A program made the translations under genes and the position numbers. A DNA stretch of 64,000 nucleotides from Candidatus Scalindua sp. GTDB lineage: Bacteria; Planctomycetota; Brocadiia; Brocadiales; Scalinduaceae. The stretch lies in NCBI GenBank assembly GCA_030748215.1, contig JASMMK010000045.1:1-64000 (forward strand), given 5' to 3'. Below are positions 17,973 through 28,076 of the stretch, piece by piece. The notes beneath the pieces were generated by a model. The model did not search any database. It was given only the letters and a program-made list of their open reading frames with translations, and was not told the origin of the DNA. How positions within the stretch are numbered: position 1 is the stretch's first letter; each line of letters begins with the position of its first letter.

Positions 17973-18701
17973 TTACTTGATTCCTTTTAAACGAATCTGC
18001 TCAGCTTGTTCAGATAATTTTTCTGCCTCATCAGTTTTTCCTGTTTTCAGGTAAAGCGCTGCCAGATTTTCCAGGGTGTATGCAACATTCTGATGGTCCG
18101 GACCGAGGGCTTTTTTCAATATTGTCAGCACTCGCTTATAAAGAGCCTCTGCCTCTTCATACCTTTTCTGATCATTATAAAGCTGGGCTAGATTATTGAG
18201 GGATAACGCTACATCAGGGTGCTCCGGACTGAGTATCTTCTCATCTATCTCAAGTGCCCGTTTATACATATGTTCCGCTTCGGCATACTTCTCCTGCTCA
18301 TGGTAAAGTCTTGCCAGATTGTACAAGGCCGTTCCTACTTTGGGATTATCAGAACCCAGCGATTTCTCTAAGATTGTCAATGCGCTCTTATAAAAATCCT
18401 CGGCCGCAGCCTGCTTACCTTGAGCTTTATATATTAAGGCCAGATTGTTCATAGATGTTGCAACCCTGTGGTGTTCAGGGCCAAATGTGTTTTCTGCAAC
18501 CTTCAATGCTTCATTGGCGACACTTATCGCTTCAGTATACTTGTTTTCGCGATAAAATTTAATCACCTTACTATTCAGCTCTTTCCACAACGTTTCCTGT
18601 GCATATACCGGAAAGGCAAACAGTAAGCCCATAGTCAATATGACAATGATTCTTAACCGATAAGTGGTTAGAAATATTACACGATTTCCATGTGTCTTCA
18701 T
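17973..18701 (-). CDS. Exported TPR (kinesin-light-chain type) protein
   Basis: A signal peptide (IVILTMGLLFAFPVYA) is followed by about four to five 42-residue tetratricopeptide repeats of the TPR_12 type. These have the recurring core MNNLALIYKAQGK, LYNLARLYHEQEKY, LNNLAQLYNDQKRY and LENLAALYLKTGK, and inter-repeat words GPEHHRVATS and SPEHPDVALS. Such repeats scaffold protein-protein contacts in the periplasm. The ATG at 18701 has GGGGAG at good spacing; the ATG two codons earlier is too close. The gene stands alone between the small RNA and the radical SAM pair. Confidence 0.88.
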   Translation of the reverse strand: MKTHGNRVIFLTTYRLRIIVILTMGLLFAFPVYAQETLWKELNSKVIKFYRENKYTEAISVANEALKVAENTFGPEHHRVATSMNNLALIYKAQGKQAAAEDFYKSALTILEKSLGSDNPKVGTALYNLARLYHEQEKYAEAEHMYKRALEIDEKILSPEHPDVALSLNNLAQLYNDQKRYEEAEALYKRVLTILKKALGPDHQNVAYTLENLAALYLKTGKTDEAEKLSEQAEQIRLKGIK

Positions 18702-18957
18702 TATCATAATCTCCCCATCTTATAGTACAAAAATAGTATGAACAGTTCGCATCTCTTTTGCCGCTATAGGTACTAAATTTTTTGAAAACATTATTAGCCA
18801 TTTTACATGTATGGCTAAAACCAATCAAATGAAATTGCTTACCGAATAATATCTTAAAAAACAGTTGTAGTCTTACTGTATTCTGTTTAAATGATACATT
18901 ATCAAGCAAAGAAGTTACTTTCTATTTTGTAAGTCTGGTTGATCCCGGGAGATATAG

Positions 18958-20637
18958 ATGAATCGATTTCACGTTATTTTGATAAAACCTTCTCGATACG
19001 ATGATGATGGCTATGTCATCAGTTGGTTTCGGGGTGTGCTTGTTTCCAACTCTATGGCAGTAATTAATGCACTAACGGAACAGGCTTCTCATGAGAAAGT
19101 ATTAGGGCCGGATGTGGAGATTATAACTCATTTCTATGATGAAACCGTTCGGAGAATACCTGTAAAGAGTTTGGTAGCAGAGGTTCAGTCGGGTGTTGAC
19201 CGTGCCATTGTATGTATGGTTGGCGTTCAGACAAATCAATTTACCCGTGCTGTTGATCTCGGAAAGGAGTTCAAAGAATGCGGCCTTAACGTAATGATTG
19301 GTGGATTTCATGTGAGTGGGTCCATTCAGATGCTTCCCCGAATTCCGGATGAAATACAGGAAGGTATTGATGTAGGCATAACTATGGTAGCCGGAGAAGT
19401 AGAAAAACGCTGGGGGGAGTTGTTGAAGGATGCTTACAACAATTCTCTCAAACCAATATACAATTTCCTGAATGATCAACCTTCGCTGGAAGGGGCGGTT
19501 ACTCCATTTGTTTCTAAGGAGATACTCTCCTTTTATGGTGTTTTGCGCCAGACATCATTTGATGCGGGACGGGGTTGTCCATTTAAGTGCTCTTTCTGTA
19601 CGATTATAAATGTACAAGGCAATACTATGCGGGGGCGTTCACCGGACGATATTGAAGCGTTAATTAAACGCAATCAAGAGCAGGGTATTAGAGGGTATTT
19701 CGTAACTGATGACAATTTTGCCCGTCATCCACACTGGGAAGAGATTGCTGATCGTATCATTTCATTAAAAGATAAGAAGCATATCTCGCTCATGGTACAG
19801 ACTGATACTATGTCATATCGGATCCCAAGGTTCGTCGATAAAGTTGCACGAGCCGGTTGCCGGCGTATTTTCATTGGTATGGAGAGTGTCAATCGGGATA
19901 ATTTGAAGGCGTGTAGTAAACCGCAGAATCGTATCAGTGATTATCGTACCATGCTTCAGGCATGGCGCGATGCTGGTGTAGTAACTCATGTCGGTTATAT
20001 TATTGGATTTCCCGGTGATACCTATGATTCTATTATGAGTGACGTAGAGCGATTGAAACAGGAACTTCCTATTGAATTTGTTGAGTTTTTCATGATGACG
20101 CCGTTGCCGGGTTCACAGGATCATCTCGATAACTATCTGAAAGAAGTACCGATGTCTAATTATATGAATGATTATGACACGTGTCGGCCCTGTATGGAAC
20201 ACCCTAAGATGAGTCGTGATGAGCTGGTTCGGGCTTTCCGGGATGCGTGGAAATCTTTTTATAGCCGCGAACATGTTGTGACAATTTTGAAGCGCAGGAA
20301 GGACCGTCGGAGGAAAAATATTGCCAGGCACATGATATGGTTTCGAAATGCGGTTTTTATTGAAGGTCTCCATCCTTTTCTTTTTGGCATTTTTCGGATG
20401 AAGGGTAGGAAACGGCGTTCACCAAAGTTTCACACGGAGTCAGTCCCAGTCTATTATTGTCGCAGGACCTGGGATACTGTTTCGTGGGTGGTACGTACGC
20501 TGTTAATGGTAGTTGAGTTGAGATACCTGTACTTTAAGGCAAACCAGAAAAAAAATAACGATTACATGGATATAACTATTACCACTGAGCCACCTGTAAA
20601 GAAGGTCGCGACCTCAAAGGAGGCCAGCATTCCGTAA
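18958..20637 (+). CDS. B12-binding domain radical SAM protein
   Basis: This 559-residue enzyme has an N-terminal cobalamin-binding Rossmann region (residues about 60-150, including AIVCMVGVQTNQFTRA and GLNVMIGGFHVSG). A radical SAM domain follows, with the iron-sulfur motif CPFKCSFC near residue 208, the GGE-like region replaced by YFVTDDNFARHP, and downstream AGCRRIFIGMESVN and VGYIIGFPGDT. The C-terminus is of the DUF4070 kind. Relatives carry out B12-dependent methylation or rearrangement, for example in hopanoid or lipid modification; the substrate here is unknown. It depends on cobalamin, for which this window carries uptake genes. The second copy is a pseudogene. Confidence 0.88.
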   Translation: MNRFHVILIKPSRYDDDGYVISWFRGVLVSNSMAVINALTEQASHEKVLGPDVEIITHFYDETVRRIPVKSLVAEVQSGVDRAIVCMVGVQTNQFTRAVDLGKEFKECGLNVMIGGFHVSGSIQMLPRIPDEIQEGIDVGITMVAGEVEKRWGELLKDAYNNSLKPIYNFLNDQPSLEGAVTPFVSKEILSFYGVLRQTSFDAGRGCPFKCSFCTIINVQGNTMRGRSPDDIEALIKRNQEQGIRGYFVTDDNFARHPHWEEIADRIISLKDKKHISLMVQTDTMSYRIPRFVDKVARAGCRRIFIGMESVNRDNLKACSKPQNRISDYRTMLQAWRDAGVVTHVGYIIGFPGDTYDSIMSDVERLKQELPIEFVEFFMMTPLPGSQDHLDNYLKEVPMSNYMNDYDTCRPCMEHPKMSRDELVRAFRDAWKSFYSREHVVTILKRRKDRRRKNIARHMIWFRNAVFIEGLHPFLFGIFRMKGRKRRSPKFHTESVPVYYCRRTWDTVSWVVRTLLMVVELRYLYFKANQKKNNDYMDITITTEPPVKKVATSKEASIP

Positions 20638-20787
20638 ATCTCCTGCTACAGAGCAGACGTAATAATTTTTTCATGAATTAATCTGAAAAAGGTGTTGAAG
20701 TCTTGCCGTGTTCTGTATAGATGATGCATTATTAAGCGAAGAGATTTCTTTGTATTTTGTAAGTCTTATTGGATCTAAGGGATATAG

Positions 20788-22426
20788 ATGAAACGATTTC
20801 ATGTCATTTTGATAAAACCTTCTAAATACGACGAGGACGGTTACGTCATAAGTTGGTTTAGAGGTGTGCTTGTGTCCAACTCAATGGCTATGATGAATGC
20901 GCTGACAGAACAGGCGGAGCATGATAAAGTATTAGGGCCGGATGTAGAAATCATAACTCATTTCTATGATGAAACCGTCAGGCGTTGACCGCGCTATTGT
21001 ATGCATGGTTGGTGTTCAGACAAATCAATTTACCCGTGCAGTAGATCTCGGAAAGGAGTTCATGGCATGCGGTCTTAACGTAATGATTGGTGGATTTCAT
21101 GTGAGCGGTTCCATCCAGATGCTTCCCAGTGTACCGGATGAAATACAGGAAGGTATTGATGCCGGCATTACAATGGTAGCCGGAGAGGTCGAAAATCGCT
21201 GGGGGGAGTTGCTGAAAGATGCTTACAACAATTCTCTCAGGCCACTTTACAATTTTCTGAATGATCAACCCTCACTGGAAGGTGCGGTAACTCCATTTGC
21301 TTCTAAAGAGAACCTTTCATTTAATGGTGATTCACGCCAGACTTCATTTGACGCGGGTAGGGGATGTCCATTTAAGTGCTCTTTCTGTACGATCATAAAT
21401 GTTCAAGGTAACGACATGCGAGGGCATACGCCTGTTGATATTGAAGCGTTAATCAAACGTAACCAGGCGCAAGATATGAGAGGGTTCTTCATTACGGATG
21501 ATAATTTTGCTCGTCATCCACGATGGGAGGAAATTGTAGATCGCATTATTTCCTTAAAAAAGAAGAAACGTGTTACCCTCATGATACAGACCGATACAAT
21601 GTCATATCGGATCCCGAGGTTTGTCAATAAACTTGCATGAGCCGGATGTCGCCGCATTTTTATAGGTATGGAGAGTGTCAACCCTGATAATTTGAAGGCA
21701 TGTGGTAAACCGCAGAATCGCATCAGTGAGTATCGTATAATGCTTCAGGCATGGCGCGATGCCAGTGTAGTAACTCATACGGGGTATATTATAGGATTTC
21801 CAGGCGATACATATGATTCCATTATGCGTGATGTGGAGCGCCTGAAACAGGAGATCCCAATTGAATTTGTTGTTTTTTTTATGATGACGCCACTGCCAGG
21901 TTCACAGGATCATCTCGATAACCATCTGAAGGGTGTGCCGATGGCAAAAGAGATGAATGATTACGACACAACCCGACCCTGCGCGGAACATCCAAAGATG
22001 AGTCGTGATGAGTTAATGCGGGCTTACCGGGATGCGTGGAAATCCTTTTACTCCCGTGAACATGTTGAAACAATTCTGAAACGCAGGAAAGACCGTCGGC
22101 AAAAAAATATTGCCAGAGACATGATATGGTTTCGAAGCGCTGTTTTTGTGGAGGGGCTCTATCCTTTTCTTTTTGGCATTTTTCGGATTAAGGTTAGAAA
22201 ACGGCGCTCTCCAAAGTTTCCTACGGAGTCTATTCCAGTCTATTATTGCCGCAGGATCTGGGATATTGCTTCATGGACGGTTCGTATGTTACTAGTATTT
22301 ATTGAGATGAGATACTTGTCCTTTAAGGTAAACCTGAAAAAGAACAACGATTACATGGATATAACTATCACCCCGGAACCACGTGTAGAGAAGACTGTTC
22401 TTTCAAAAGAGACCAGCATGCCTTGA
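20788..22426 (+). pseudogene. Degraded second copy of the B12-binding radical SAM gene
   Basis: It is closely similar to the upstream gene along its length. Relative to that gene, about 41 bases are missing just after ETVRR (near 20983), which changes frame. A second lesion at 21638-21640 is TGA where the intact copy has CGA (Arg in VARAGCRRIF). The deletion may have occurred between short repeats, since GTCAGG is at the junction. The CPFKCSFC motif survives in the middle frame (20966-21640) and the C-terminal frame is open from 21668. The product cannot be full length. Confidence 0.93.
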
Positions 22427-22534
22427 GTCGTCAGCTACAGAGAAATGATAGGATTGGTACCTTTTCATACTATCTCCTTACAAATTATCAACGATAAAAG
22501 ACTGGACGCTTAAGTATGTTTCAGATTTTCAGTA

Positions 22535-23191
22535 TCAATTACAATATTCTTCCAGTGTATTTACCAGTACGTTTGCCCCTTCAGGCATATCTACTTCGCC
22601 CTTGAAAATCTCTTTTACGGTTACCTTCCTGCCGTAGAACTTTTTGTTAGCACGATTATCCTGTGTGATAATTCCGCCCTCAAATGAAACCCCTCCATAA
22701 AAACCTTTAGCCTTCGAATAGACCAGGAACGCGGTGTCGGGTCCTAACTTGGCCTCCGCATCTCTTCCAACCGGACCCACGGCAAAAGATGCATCAACGC
22801 CTACTTTACATTTCGCTTTGAGTAACGACTCAACACCACTTTTATTCATTATCAAAAGTATAGCGTCAATCGCCTGGCCTCCAATTTGGAATCCAAAACT
22901 CCCCTCGGTATTGGCGACAAATGTGGGGGCACTCCATTTACCTGTTTTTATGTCCCTCTTCAGTGCGACACCCACTCCACCTTTGGCACCAAAAATAAAC
23001 CCTGCTTTGTACTGACGCATTATTAAGATGCCTTTGCAACTCTTTAAAAGCTTCGATGGTATTGCAGTCTCAGGGATTTCCATTACCTCTTTAAGATAGT
23101 TGTTATACCGTTCAATCCTATCATTTAATTTCTTTTTTGATACTGCGTATGTTTCAGAAGCAACCAGGAGAAAACAGCAAGTTATCAACAA
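22535..23191 (-). CDS. Exported SYLF (Ysc84-type) domain protein, paralogue
   Basis: This is the second SYLF protein of the window, clearly homologous throughout to the one at 5886-6566 (CKGILIMRQYKAGFIFGAK, SFGFQIGGQ, GPVGRDAEAKLGPDTAFLVYS). The signal peptide (LITCCFLLVASETYA) looks slightly short. The earliest usual start is a TTG at 23191, but the AAAGGA ribosome site lies about 22 bases further upstream, so an unusual start codon (ATT or ATA nearer that site) is possible. Two copies 17 kb apart suggest gene duplication in this genome. Confidence 0.85.
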   Translation of the reverse strand: MLITCCFLLVASETYAVSKKKLNDRIERYNNYLKEVMEIPETAIPSKLLKSCKGILIMRQYKAGFIFGAKGGVGVALKRDIKTGKWSAPTFVANTEGSFGFQIGGQAIDAILLIMNKSGVESLLKAKCKVGVDASFAVGPVGRDAEAKLGPDTAFLVYSKAKGFYGGVSFEGGIITQDNRANKKFYGRKVTVKEIFKGEVDMPEGANVLVNTLEEYCN

Positions 23192-23236
23192 TACAAATCT
23201 TATTCTTATAATTAATCCTTTCTTTAAAAATGTAAT

Positions 23237-24160
23237 CTATTTCAATACTTTGTTAGCTGTTCTTACTTTGTATAAGGATTGATCTTCACAGATTTTCACT
23301 TTACCTGAACTGCCACCAGTCATCTTTTGAAAGATTAACTCCGCTTTGGCTGATGAATCACTGATTTCCGTTTTTAAGTATCGTACTGCCATTCGACAAT
23401 ACTCTTTATCGATGTCTATGCCAATGCTGTTTCTGCCATTTCTTAAAGCAGCAATCATTGTCGTTCCGGAGCCGCAGAAAGGATCCAATACCGTATCATT
23501 ATAGAAGGAAAACATCCTGATCAGGCGAGTTGCTAATTTGAGAGGAAAGGGAGCAGGGTGATTCTTCGTAGAAGCGCCGGTTATGTTCCATATCTGCTTA
23601 AACCAATCGTTAAAATCACTTTTACTGATTTTACTCCTCTTTCTCTGTTCTGTTGAAGGCTGTCTATACCCTCCCGGTTTCCGTTGCATTAATATGTATT
23701 CCATATCATTTTTGATAATAGCATTGGGTTCGTATGGTTTTCCCAGAAATTTTGTACCATTAGATACCTCAAAGTTTGCATTTGATATTTTATGCCAGAT
23801 GATCGGATTGAGATTATCAAATCCAAGTTTTCTGCATATTACAGAAATATCAGCGTGTAAGGGGAAGACGAGATGTCGTCCGTGCTTGCGTCGTGAAACG
23901 CAGACGTCACCTACGATGCATACTAGTCTGCCGCCCGGAACCAGGACCCGAAATACACCCTTCCATACTTTTTTCAACTCCTTTAAAAATACCTCATAAT
24001 CATCTATATGACCCAATTGATTGGAATTTTCATTATAACGTTTAAGGTTCCAGTATGGGGGTGATGTCACTACAAGATGAACCGATTCGTTTGGCAAAAA
24101 CGACAGGTTTCGCGAATCTCCATGTATCAGTTTTTGACATGTTTCGTTAGTGCTGATCAT
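23237..24160 (-). CDS. Type II DNA methyltransferase, beta class
   Basis: The motif order defines the beta class: catalytic motif IV TSPPYWNLKRY comes first (about residue 32), and the AdoMet motif I DPFCGSGTTMIAAL lies near the C-terminus (about residue 222), followed by NSIGIDIDKEYC. The TSPPY form is most typical of N4-cytosine methyltransferases, although some N6-adenine enzymes share it. Its start overlaps the stop of the restriction endonuclease gene by 4 bases (ATGA), so both come from one transcript. It should protect the host at the sequence cut by its partner. Confidence 0.88.
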   Translation of the reverse strand: MISTNETCQKLIHGDSRNLSFLPNESVHLVVTSPPYWNLKRYNENSNQLGHIDDYEVFLKELKKVWKGVFRVLVPGGRLVCIVGDVCVSRRKHGRHLVFPLHADISVICRKLGFDNLNPIIWHKISNANFEVSNGTKFLGKPYEPNAIIKNDMEYILMQRKPGGYRQPSTEQRKRSKISKSDFNDWFKQIWNITGASTKNHPAPFPLKLATRLIRMFSFYNDTVLDPFCGSGTTMIAALRNGRNSIGIDIDKEYCRMAVRYLKTEISDSSAKAELIFQKMTGGSSGKVKICEDQSLYKVRTANKVLK

Positions 24161-24885
24161 TCCGTAAACATCCTTACATGAGAGGAGAGAGATTTGGCAA
24201 AGTTAGAGAAGGCAAGATCATTTGAGGGTTCATCATAAATACCATTAATCCCATTAACACAGTCAGAAGTTATAAATGATGCGGAAGTATAATGACGTTC
24301 ACGAACAAGCTTTTTGCAAAACAATTCATACCGCTTCATATATGAAGCTCCTACAAATTCAGGAAAAACCTTGAAGTGGGGCTCTTTCACCTTCACCGGA
24401 CGTGTTGAAGCTTCACAATCTTCAAGCATAAAAAAATAACCAAGAAAAGGTTGAGTATCTCCATTAAATGCACCTTCTCTGAATGCAGTCCACAGATCAA
24501 TGGCGGTTCCCATTGCTTCTTCTGTCCGGTTGTTAAAATTGTTACCAAATGAAGGACCAACTTGAGATTTTGCCTCTACCGCAGCGACTAAGCTACCATC
24601 TTTGATAACAAGCAAATCCCACTCCTTGGTTGGTCTAAAAAACCCTGGCAGTTCTAATGATTTTTTCTGATAAACATACTTGTTTTCAATTCCGGTATCT
24701 AAGATTATCTTTGTAACAAGATTTATAAATCCATCCATTTGAGCCCCACCGGTAACAGCACTTCTCAAGCCGGCATCAGAGGTACCTTTACTCTTTTGCT
24801 TTTCCCTTTGTGCTTTGCGGGTGGTCCAGTAATGAGCAACTGCCGCAGCAACCTGCTGATCTAAATTATCAGTGATTTCCGGCAT
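24157..24885 (-). CDS. Type II restriction endonuclease of the XhoI/PaeR7I family
   Basis: The 242-residue protein matches the PaeR7I/XhoI family, whose members cut CTCGAG. Visible features are SDAGLRSAVTGGAQMDGFIN, EWDLLVIKDGSLVAAVEAKSQ (a PD-(D/E)xK-like D...ExK core) and SFGNNFNNRTEEAMGTAIDLW. The length fits (XhoI and PaeR7I are near 245). It is encoded first in the pair and overlaps the methylase by 4 bases; no controller gene is seen upstream in 24886-25129. The recognition sequence is inferred from the family only. Confidence 0.85.
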   Translation of the reverse strand: MPEITDNLDQQVAAAVAHYWTTRKAQREKQKSKGTSDAGLRSAVTGGAQMDGFINLVTKIILDTGIENKYVYQKKSLELPGFFRPTKEWDLLVIKDGSLVAAVEAKSQVGPSFGNNFNNRTEEAMGTAIDLWTAFREGAFNGDTQPFLGYFFMLEDCEASTRPVKVKEPHFKVFPEFVGASYMKRYELFCKKLVRERHYTSASFITSDCVNGINGIYDEPSNDLAFSNFAKSLSSHVRMFTE

Positions 24886-25129
24886 GGTGTAATTGGTTTC
24901 TAGTTATTTCTATAATCCTGATTCTAAGGAGAACATAAAACTATTTTGCAAATGTATATGAAGAAGCCCGTTTTGTCAATAAATAGAGGTAATTGAATGA
25001 AATGAAATTGCATCCTTGATACTTATTTCAGCTTTACTTGCTGTTTTGTAAGTGGATGCACAATCGAATAAGCCGGAAACAAATGACGAAGTATTTTATG
25101 GAACTCTTTCAATATTCGATCTTAAGCTA

Positions 25130-26332
25130 TTATGGGTAGACTTCCATCTTTTTTCCGATAGCATATAGTTTGCCATCTGTTGAGGCGATATAAATAGTTC
25201 CGTCTTGATCTATAGCGGCGGATGATTCAATAGCGCTACCGGTTTCAACAAACCACTTCATGGTACCGTTCGGGTTTATTGCGTAGAATTTTTTATCACG
25301 CGAGCCCACATAAATGACGCCATTGGCATCAATTGCCGGTGAAGACATCACTGAATATTTTGTTTGAAATGTCCATTTTAGAGTACCGTCAGGATTTATC
25401 GCATAGAGTTTGCCATCTCCGGATCCAATATAAACTGTACCGTCCAGCGCCAGGGCTGTGGATGAATCAATATCATATTCGGTTTTATATTTCCATTTCA
25501 GTTTGCCGCCAGGGTCAAGTGCGTAGACGTTTGCATCTTCAGAACCGAAATATAATGATCCATCATCTCCAATAGTGGGTGATGATTCCAGCAGGTAGCG
25601 AGTGCCGAATGACCATACGGCCTTGCCATCAGGCTTGAGGGCAAATATGTAGTAATCTTCTGCACCACAATAAATCATATGATCGCTCCCTATCGCAGGA
25701 GAAGACCATATATGGTCCGCCGTCTTATATTCCCACTTGTGCTTGCCTTCCGCATCTATAGCATGTACCCTGTTATCCCAGCCTCCAAAATAGAGTGAAC
25801 CGTCATCGCCTATTGCGGGAGATGAGATAATACCTCCCTCTGTTGCGTGCTTCCATTTCAGCTTGCCGTCCGGATAAAGCGCATAGAGGAATTTGTCCCA
25901 TGAACCAAAATATATAACGCCATCGATATCGATTGCCGGAGTTGAGTCGACTTCAGCTCCTGTTTTAAACTTCCATTTCAGCGTACCATCCGGATTAACG
26001 GCATAGAGATGTGTATCTTGTGATCCGAAATAAATAGTACCGTCAATGCCTATCACGGGAGAAGATGATATTGGCTCTTCTGTCTGAAACGTCCATTTTA
26101 TGTCGTTTGTTTCTGATCCTGCGTATGGGCTGCGTCCTGTATGGTGAAGGTCGTGGCGGAACATCGGCCAGGGTGTACGAGCAACCCTTTCTCCAAGATA
26201 TTGTGGAGAGATATCTGTTTTCTGTTCGTCTGACCATGCAGTTTGTATTGAGGTATATAAAAGAATACCAATAATGAGAAACGCTAAAAACAGCGTATTT
26301 CTATTTATAAAGACAATATTGTTGAACATCAC
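25130..26332 (-). CDS. Exported PQQ-like (BamB-type) beta-propeller protein
   Basis: After a signal segment (LFLAFLIIGILLYTSIQTAW), residues about 55-395 consist of eight to nine repeats of about 38 residues. Each has the pattern SSPAIGxDGxIYxGSxDxxLYAxxPDGxLKWxF, for example SSPVIGIDGTIYFGSQDTHL. This is a quinoprotein-type propeller. The N-terminal words WPMFRHDLHHTGRS are also typical. Free PQQ binding is not implied; such proteins commonly bind proteins in the periplasm or outer membrane. It stands just downstream of the hisDCB operon, on the same strand. Confidence 0.9.
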   Translation of the reverse strand: MMFNNIVFINRNTLFLAFLIIGILLYTSIQTAWSDEQKTDISPQYLGERVARTPWPMFRHDLHHTGRSPYAGSETNDIKWTFQTEEPISSSPVIGIDGTIYFGSQDTHLYAVNPDGTLKWKFKTGAEVDSTPAIDIDGVIYFGSWDKFLYALYPDGKLKWKHATEGGIISSPAIGDDGSLYFGGWDNRVHAIDAEGKHKWEYKTADHIWSSPAIGSDHMIYCGAEDYYIFALKPDGKAVWSFGTRYLLESSPTIGDDGSLYFGSEDANVYALDPGGKLKWKYKTEYDIDSSTALALDGTVYIGSGDGKLYAINPDGTLKWTFQTKYSVMSSPAIDANGVIYVGSRDKKFYAINPNGTMKWFVETGSAIESSAAIDQDGTIYIASTDGKLYAIGKKMEVYP

Positions 26333-26388
26333 TAAAAATATTTCCTTTCGATTATGTTGTTGGTTGTATGCAACAGAGGCAGGAATGT

Positions 26389-26985
26389 CTATAAAACACC
26401 CTTTGTCGAGGGGACTTCATCAGTTCGTTCATCGATTCTCGTTGCCCTGTCAAGGGCTTTTGCCATGCCTTTGAAAATTGCTTCCGCAATGTGATGTGCA
26501 TTTTCACCATATGGAACGTCTACGTGAAGATTCAGACCGGCGTTCACAGTAAATGCTTCCAGGAACTCCTTGATCAATTCAGAGTCAAAATCACCAATTT
26601 TCTTTGAGTCCAACTTCGCATTGAAAACAAGGGCCGAACGCCCGCTGATATCAAGCGCAATATTTGCAAGCGATTCCTGCATTGGTACGCTGACGTTAGA
26701 AAAACGGACTATACCCGCCTTTTCACCTAAAGCTTCTTTCACTGCCAGCCCCATACAGATACCCACATCCTCAACCGTATGATGAAAGTCTACATTCGTA
26801 TCACCGGTAGCCTTAATCTCCAGATCAAACAAGGCGTGTTTTGCAAGCAGATCCAGCATGTGGTCAAAGAAGCCTATACCCGTAGATACAGAACGCTTAC
26901 CCTCACCGTCCAGATTAAGTGATAGGCTGATATTCGTTTCATTCGTGTTTCTGTCTATATTGGAAGTCCTGTTTTTCATAATCAC
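26389..26985 (-). CDS. hisB: Imidazoleglycerol-phosphate dehydratase
   Basis: HisB removes water from imidazole-glycerol phosphate in histidine synthesis. The 198-residue protein is monofunctional (no phosphatase domain), with the metal-binding motifs GIGFFDHMLDLLAKHA, DFHHTVEDVGICMG and a second set ENAHHIAEAIFKGMA. The final TKGVL is typical. It overlaps hisC by 4 bases and is last in the hisD-hisC-hisB operon. The length is as expected. Confidence 0.96.
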   Translation of the reverse strand: MIMKNRTSNIDRNTNETNISLSLNLDGEGKRSVSTGIGFFDHMLDLLAKHALFDLEIKATGDTNVDFHHTVEDVGICMGLAVKEALGEKAGIVRFSNVSVPMQESLANIALDISGRSALVFNAKLDSKKIGDFDSELIKEFLEAFTVNAGLNLHVDVPYGENAHHIAEAIFKGMAKALDRATRIDERTDEVPSTKGVL

Positions 26986-28067
26986 CTATTTTGATTTAGT
27001 AAAACCAGCTGTATATCTGCCAGCTCCTTAAGTAACGTGTCTATTTCTTCGTCGGTTCCTACAGTAATTCTCAAGCAATCATCAAGTCTTGGTTCTTCTA
27101 TATATCTGACAAGTATCTTTCTTTCCCTTAGCTTCCGGTAGATATCTTTCGCTTCACAGGAATTTTTACACTTGATCATAACAAAGTTTGTCTGAGATGG
27201 GTATACAAAAAATCCTAGTTCTTTCAGTGAGTCCAACAGGCATTCTCGTGTTTTTATTATTCGGGAAACGTTTTGTCTGAATGTTTCCTGATCGTCCAGT
27301 GCGGCAACTGCAGATGCCATACTGAGCCTGTCCACGTTATACGAGTCCTTTACCTTCATCATACCGTTAATCAGTTCCTCTTGTGCTATTGCAAAACCCA
27401 GACGCATTCCGGCCAGCGAATATGATTTGGAAAGTGTGCGCAGGACAATAAGGTTTGGGTGTTTATCAACCAGCCTCAAACAGTTATCATCGGCAAAATC
27501 CGCATACGCCTCATCAACCACAATGATTCCGTCTATCTTTCCTGCAATTTCTGAAATTTTCTCAACCGGTATCATTGTTCCGGACGGTGAGTTGGGATTA
27601 CACATAAAGGTAACGGAAGCATCTTTTACCAGAATGTCATCCGAAAGAGAATAGTCATCACTGAAATCAATAATGCACTCTTTCGCATTCTGGATCTCTG
27701 AAAGTATTTTGTAGAGAAGATAGGTCGGATACGGATAAACAACCTTATCATCTCTGCTGACAAAGCTTCGGGTTATAATGGTTAAGAGATCGTCAGATCC
27801 GTTTCCAACCATAACCCTTTCAGGTTTTGTCCCAAAGATCTCTGCTACCTTTTCCCTGGCACCCGTAGAGACAGGATCAGGATACAATCGCAAATTGTCA
27901 TTTATTTCATCTCTCAAGGCTGAAAGGACTTTGGGAGAAGGGGCATATGGGTTTTCATTAGTATTGAGTTTAATGTACAGGCCGTCTTGCGGCTGCTCGC
28001 CGGGAATATATCCGGTCATTTTATCAACATTTTTTCTGAAATAACTTGATTGCTTTTTAGTTTCCAT
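26982..28067 (-). CDS. hisC: Histidinol-phosphate aminotransferase
   Basis: A PLP-dependent class I/II aminotransferase of 361 residues. It converts imidazole-acetol phosphate to histidinol phosphate. Visible are LNTNENPYAPSP at the N-terminus, GNGSDDLL, CNPNSPSGT, VVDEAYADF and the PLP lysine in RTLSKSYSLAGMRLGFA. It lies between hisD and hisB with a 9-base gap to hisD and a 4-base overlap with hisB, so translation is probably coupled. Confidence 0.96.
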   Translation of the reverse strand: METKKQSSYFRKNVDKMTGYIPGEQPQDGLYIKLNTNENPYAPSPKVLSALRDEINDNLRLYPDPVSTGAREKVAEIFGTKPERVMVGNGSDDLLTIITRSFVSRDDKVVYPYPTYLLYKILSEIQNAKECIIDFSDDYSLSDDILVKDASVTFMCNPNSPSGTMIPVEKISEIAGKIDGIIVVDEAYADFADDNCLRLVDKHPNLIVLRTLSKSYSLAGMRLGFAIAQEELINGMMKVKDSYNVDRLSMASAVAALDDQETFRQNVSRIIKTRECLLDSLKELGFFVYPSQTNFVMIKCKNSCEAKDIYRKLRERKILVRYIEEPRLDDCLRITVGTDEEIDTLLKELADIQLVLLNQNR

Positions 28068-28076
28068 TTCTTTTTA

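Larger units (their letters stand above)
18845..22430 (+). repeat. Tandem duplication, two units offset by 1.83 kb
   Basis: Unit 1 (about 18845-20640) and unit 2 (about 20675-22430) are similar from about 110 bases upstream of the start codon to the end of the gene. The upstream leaders share GTCTT..TGT..TTCTGT and TATTTTGTAAGTCT blocks, so the promoter was copied too. Confidence 0.9.

Noticed and set aside
21638-21640. TGA in the second radical SAM copy as selenocysteine
   Set aside because: The intact copy has Arg (CGA) there, and the gene has a 41-base frame-changing deletion as well.
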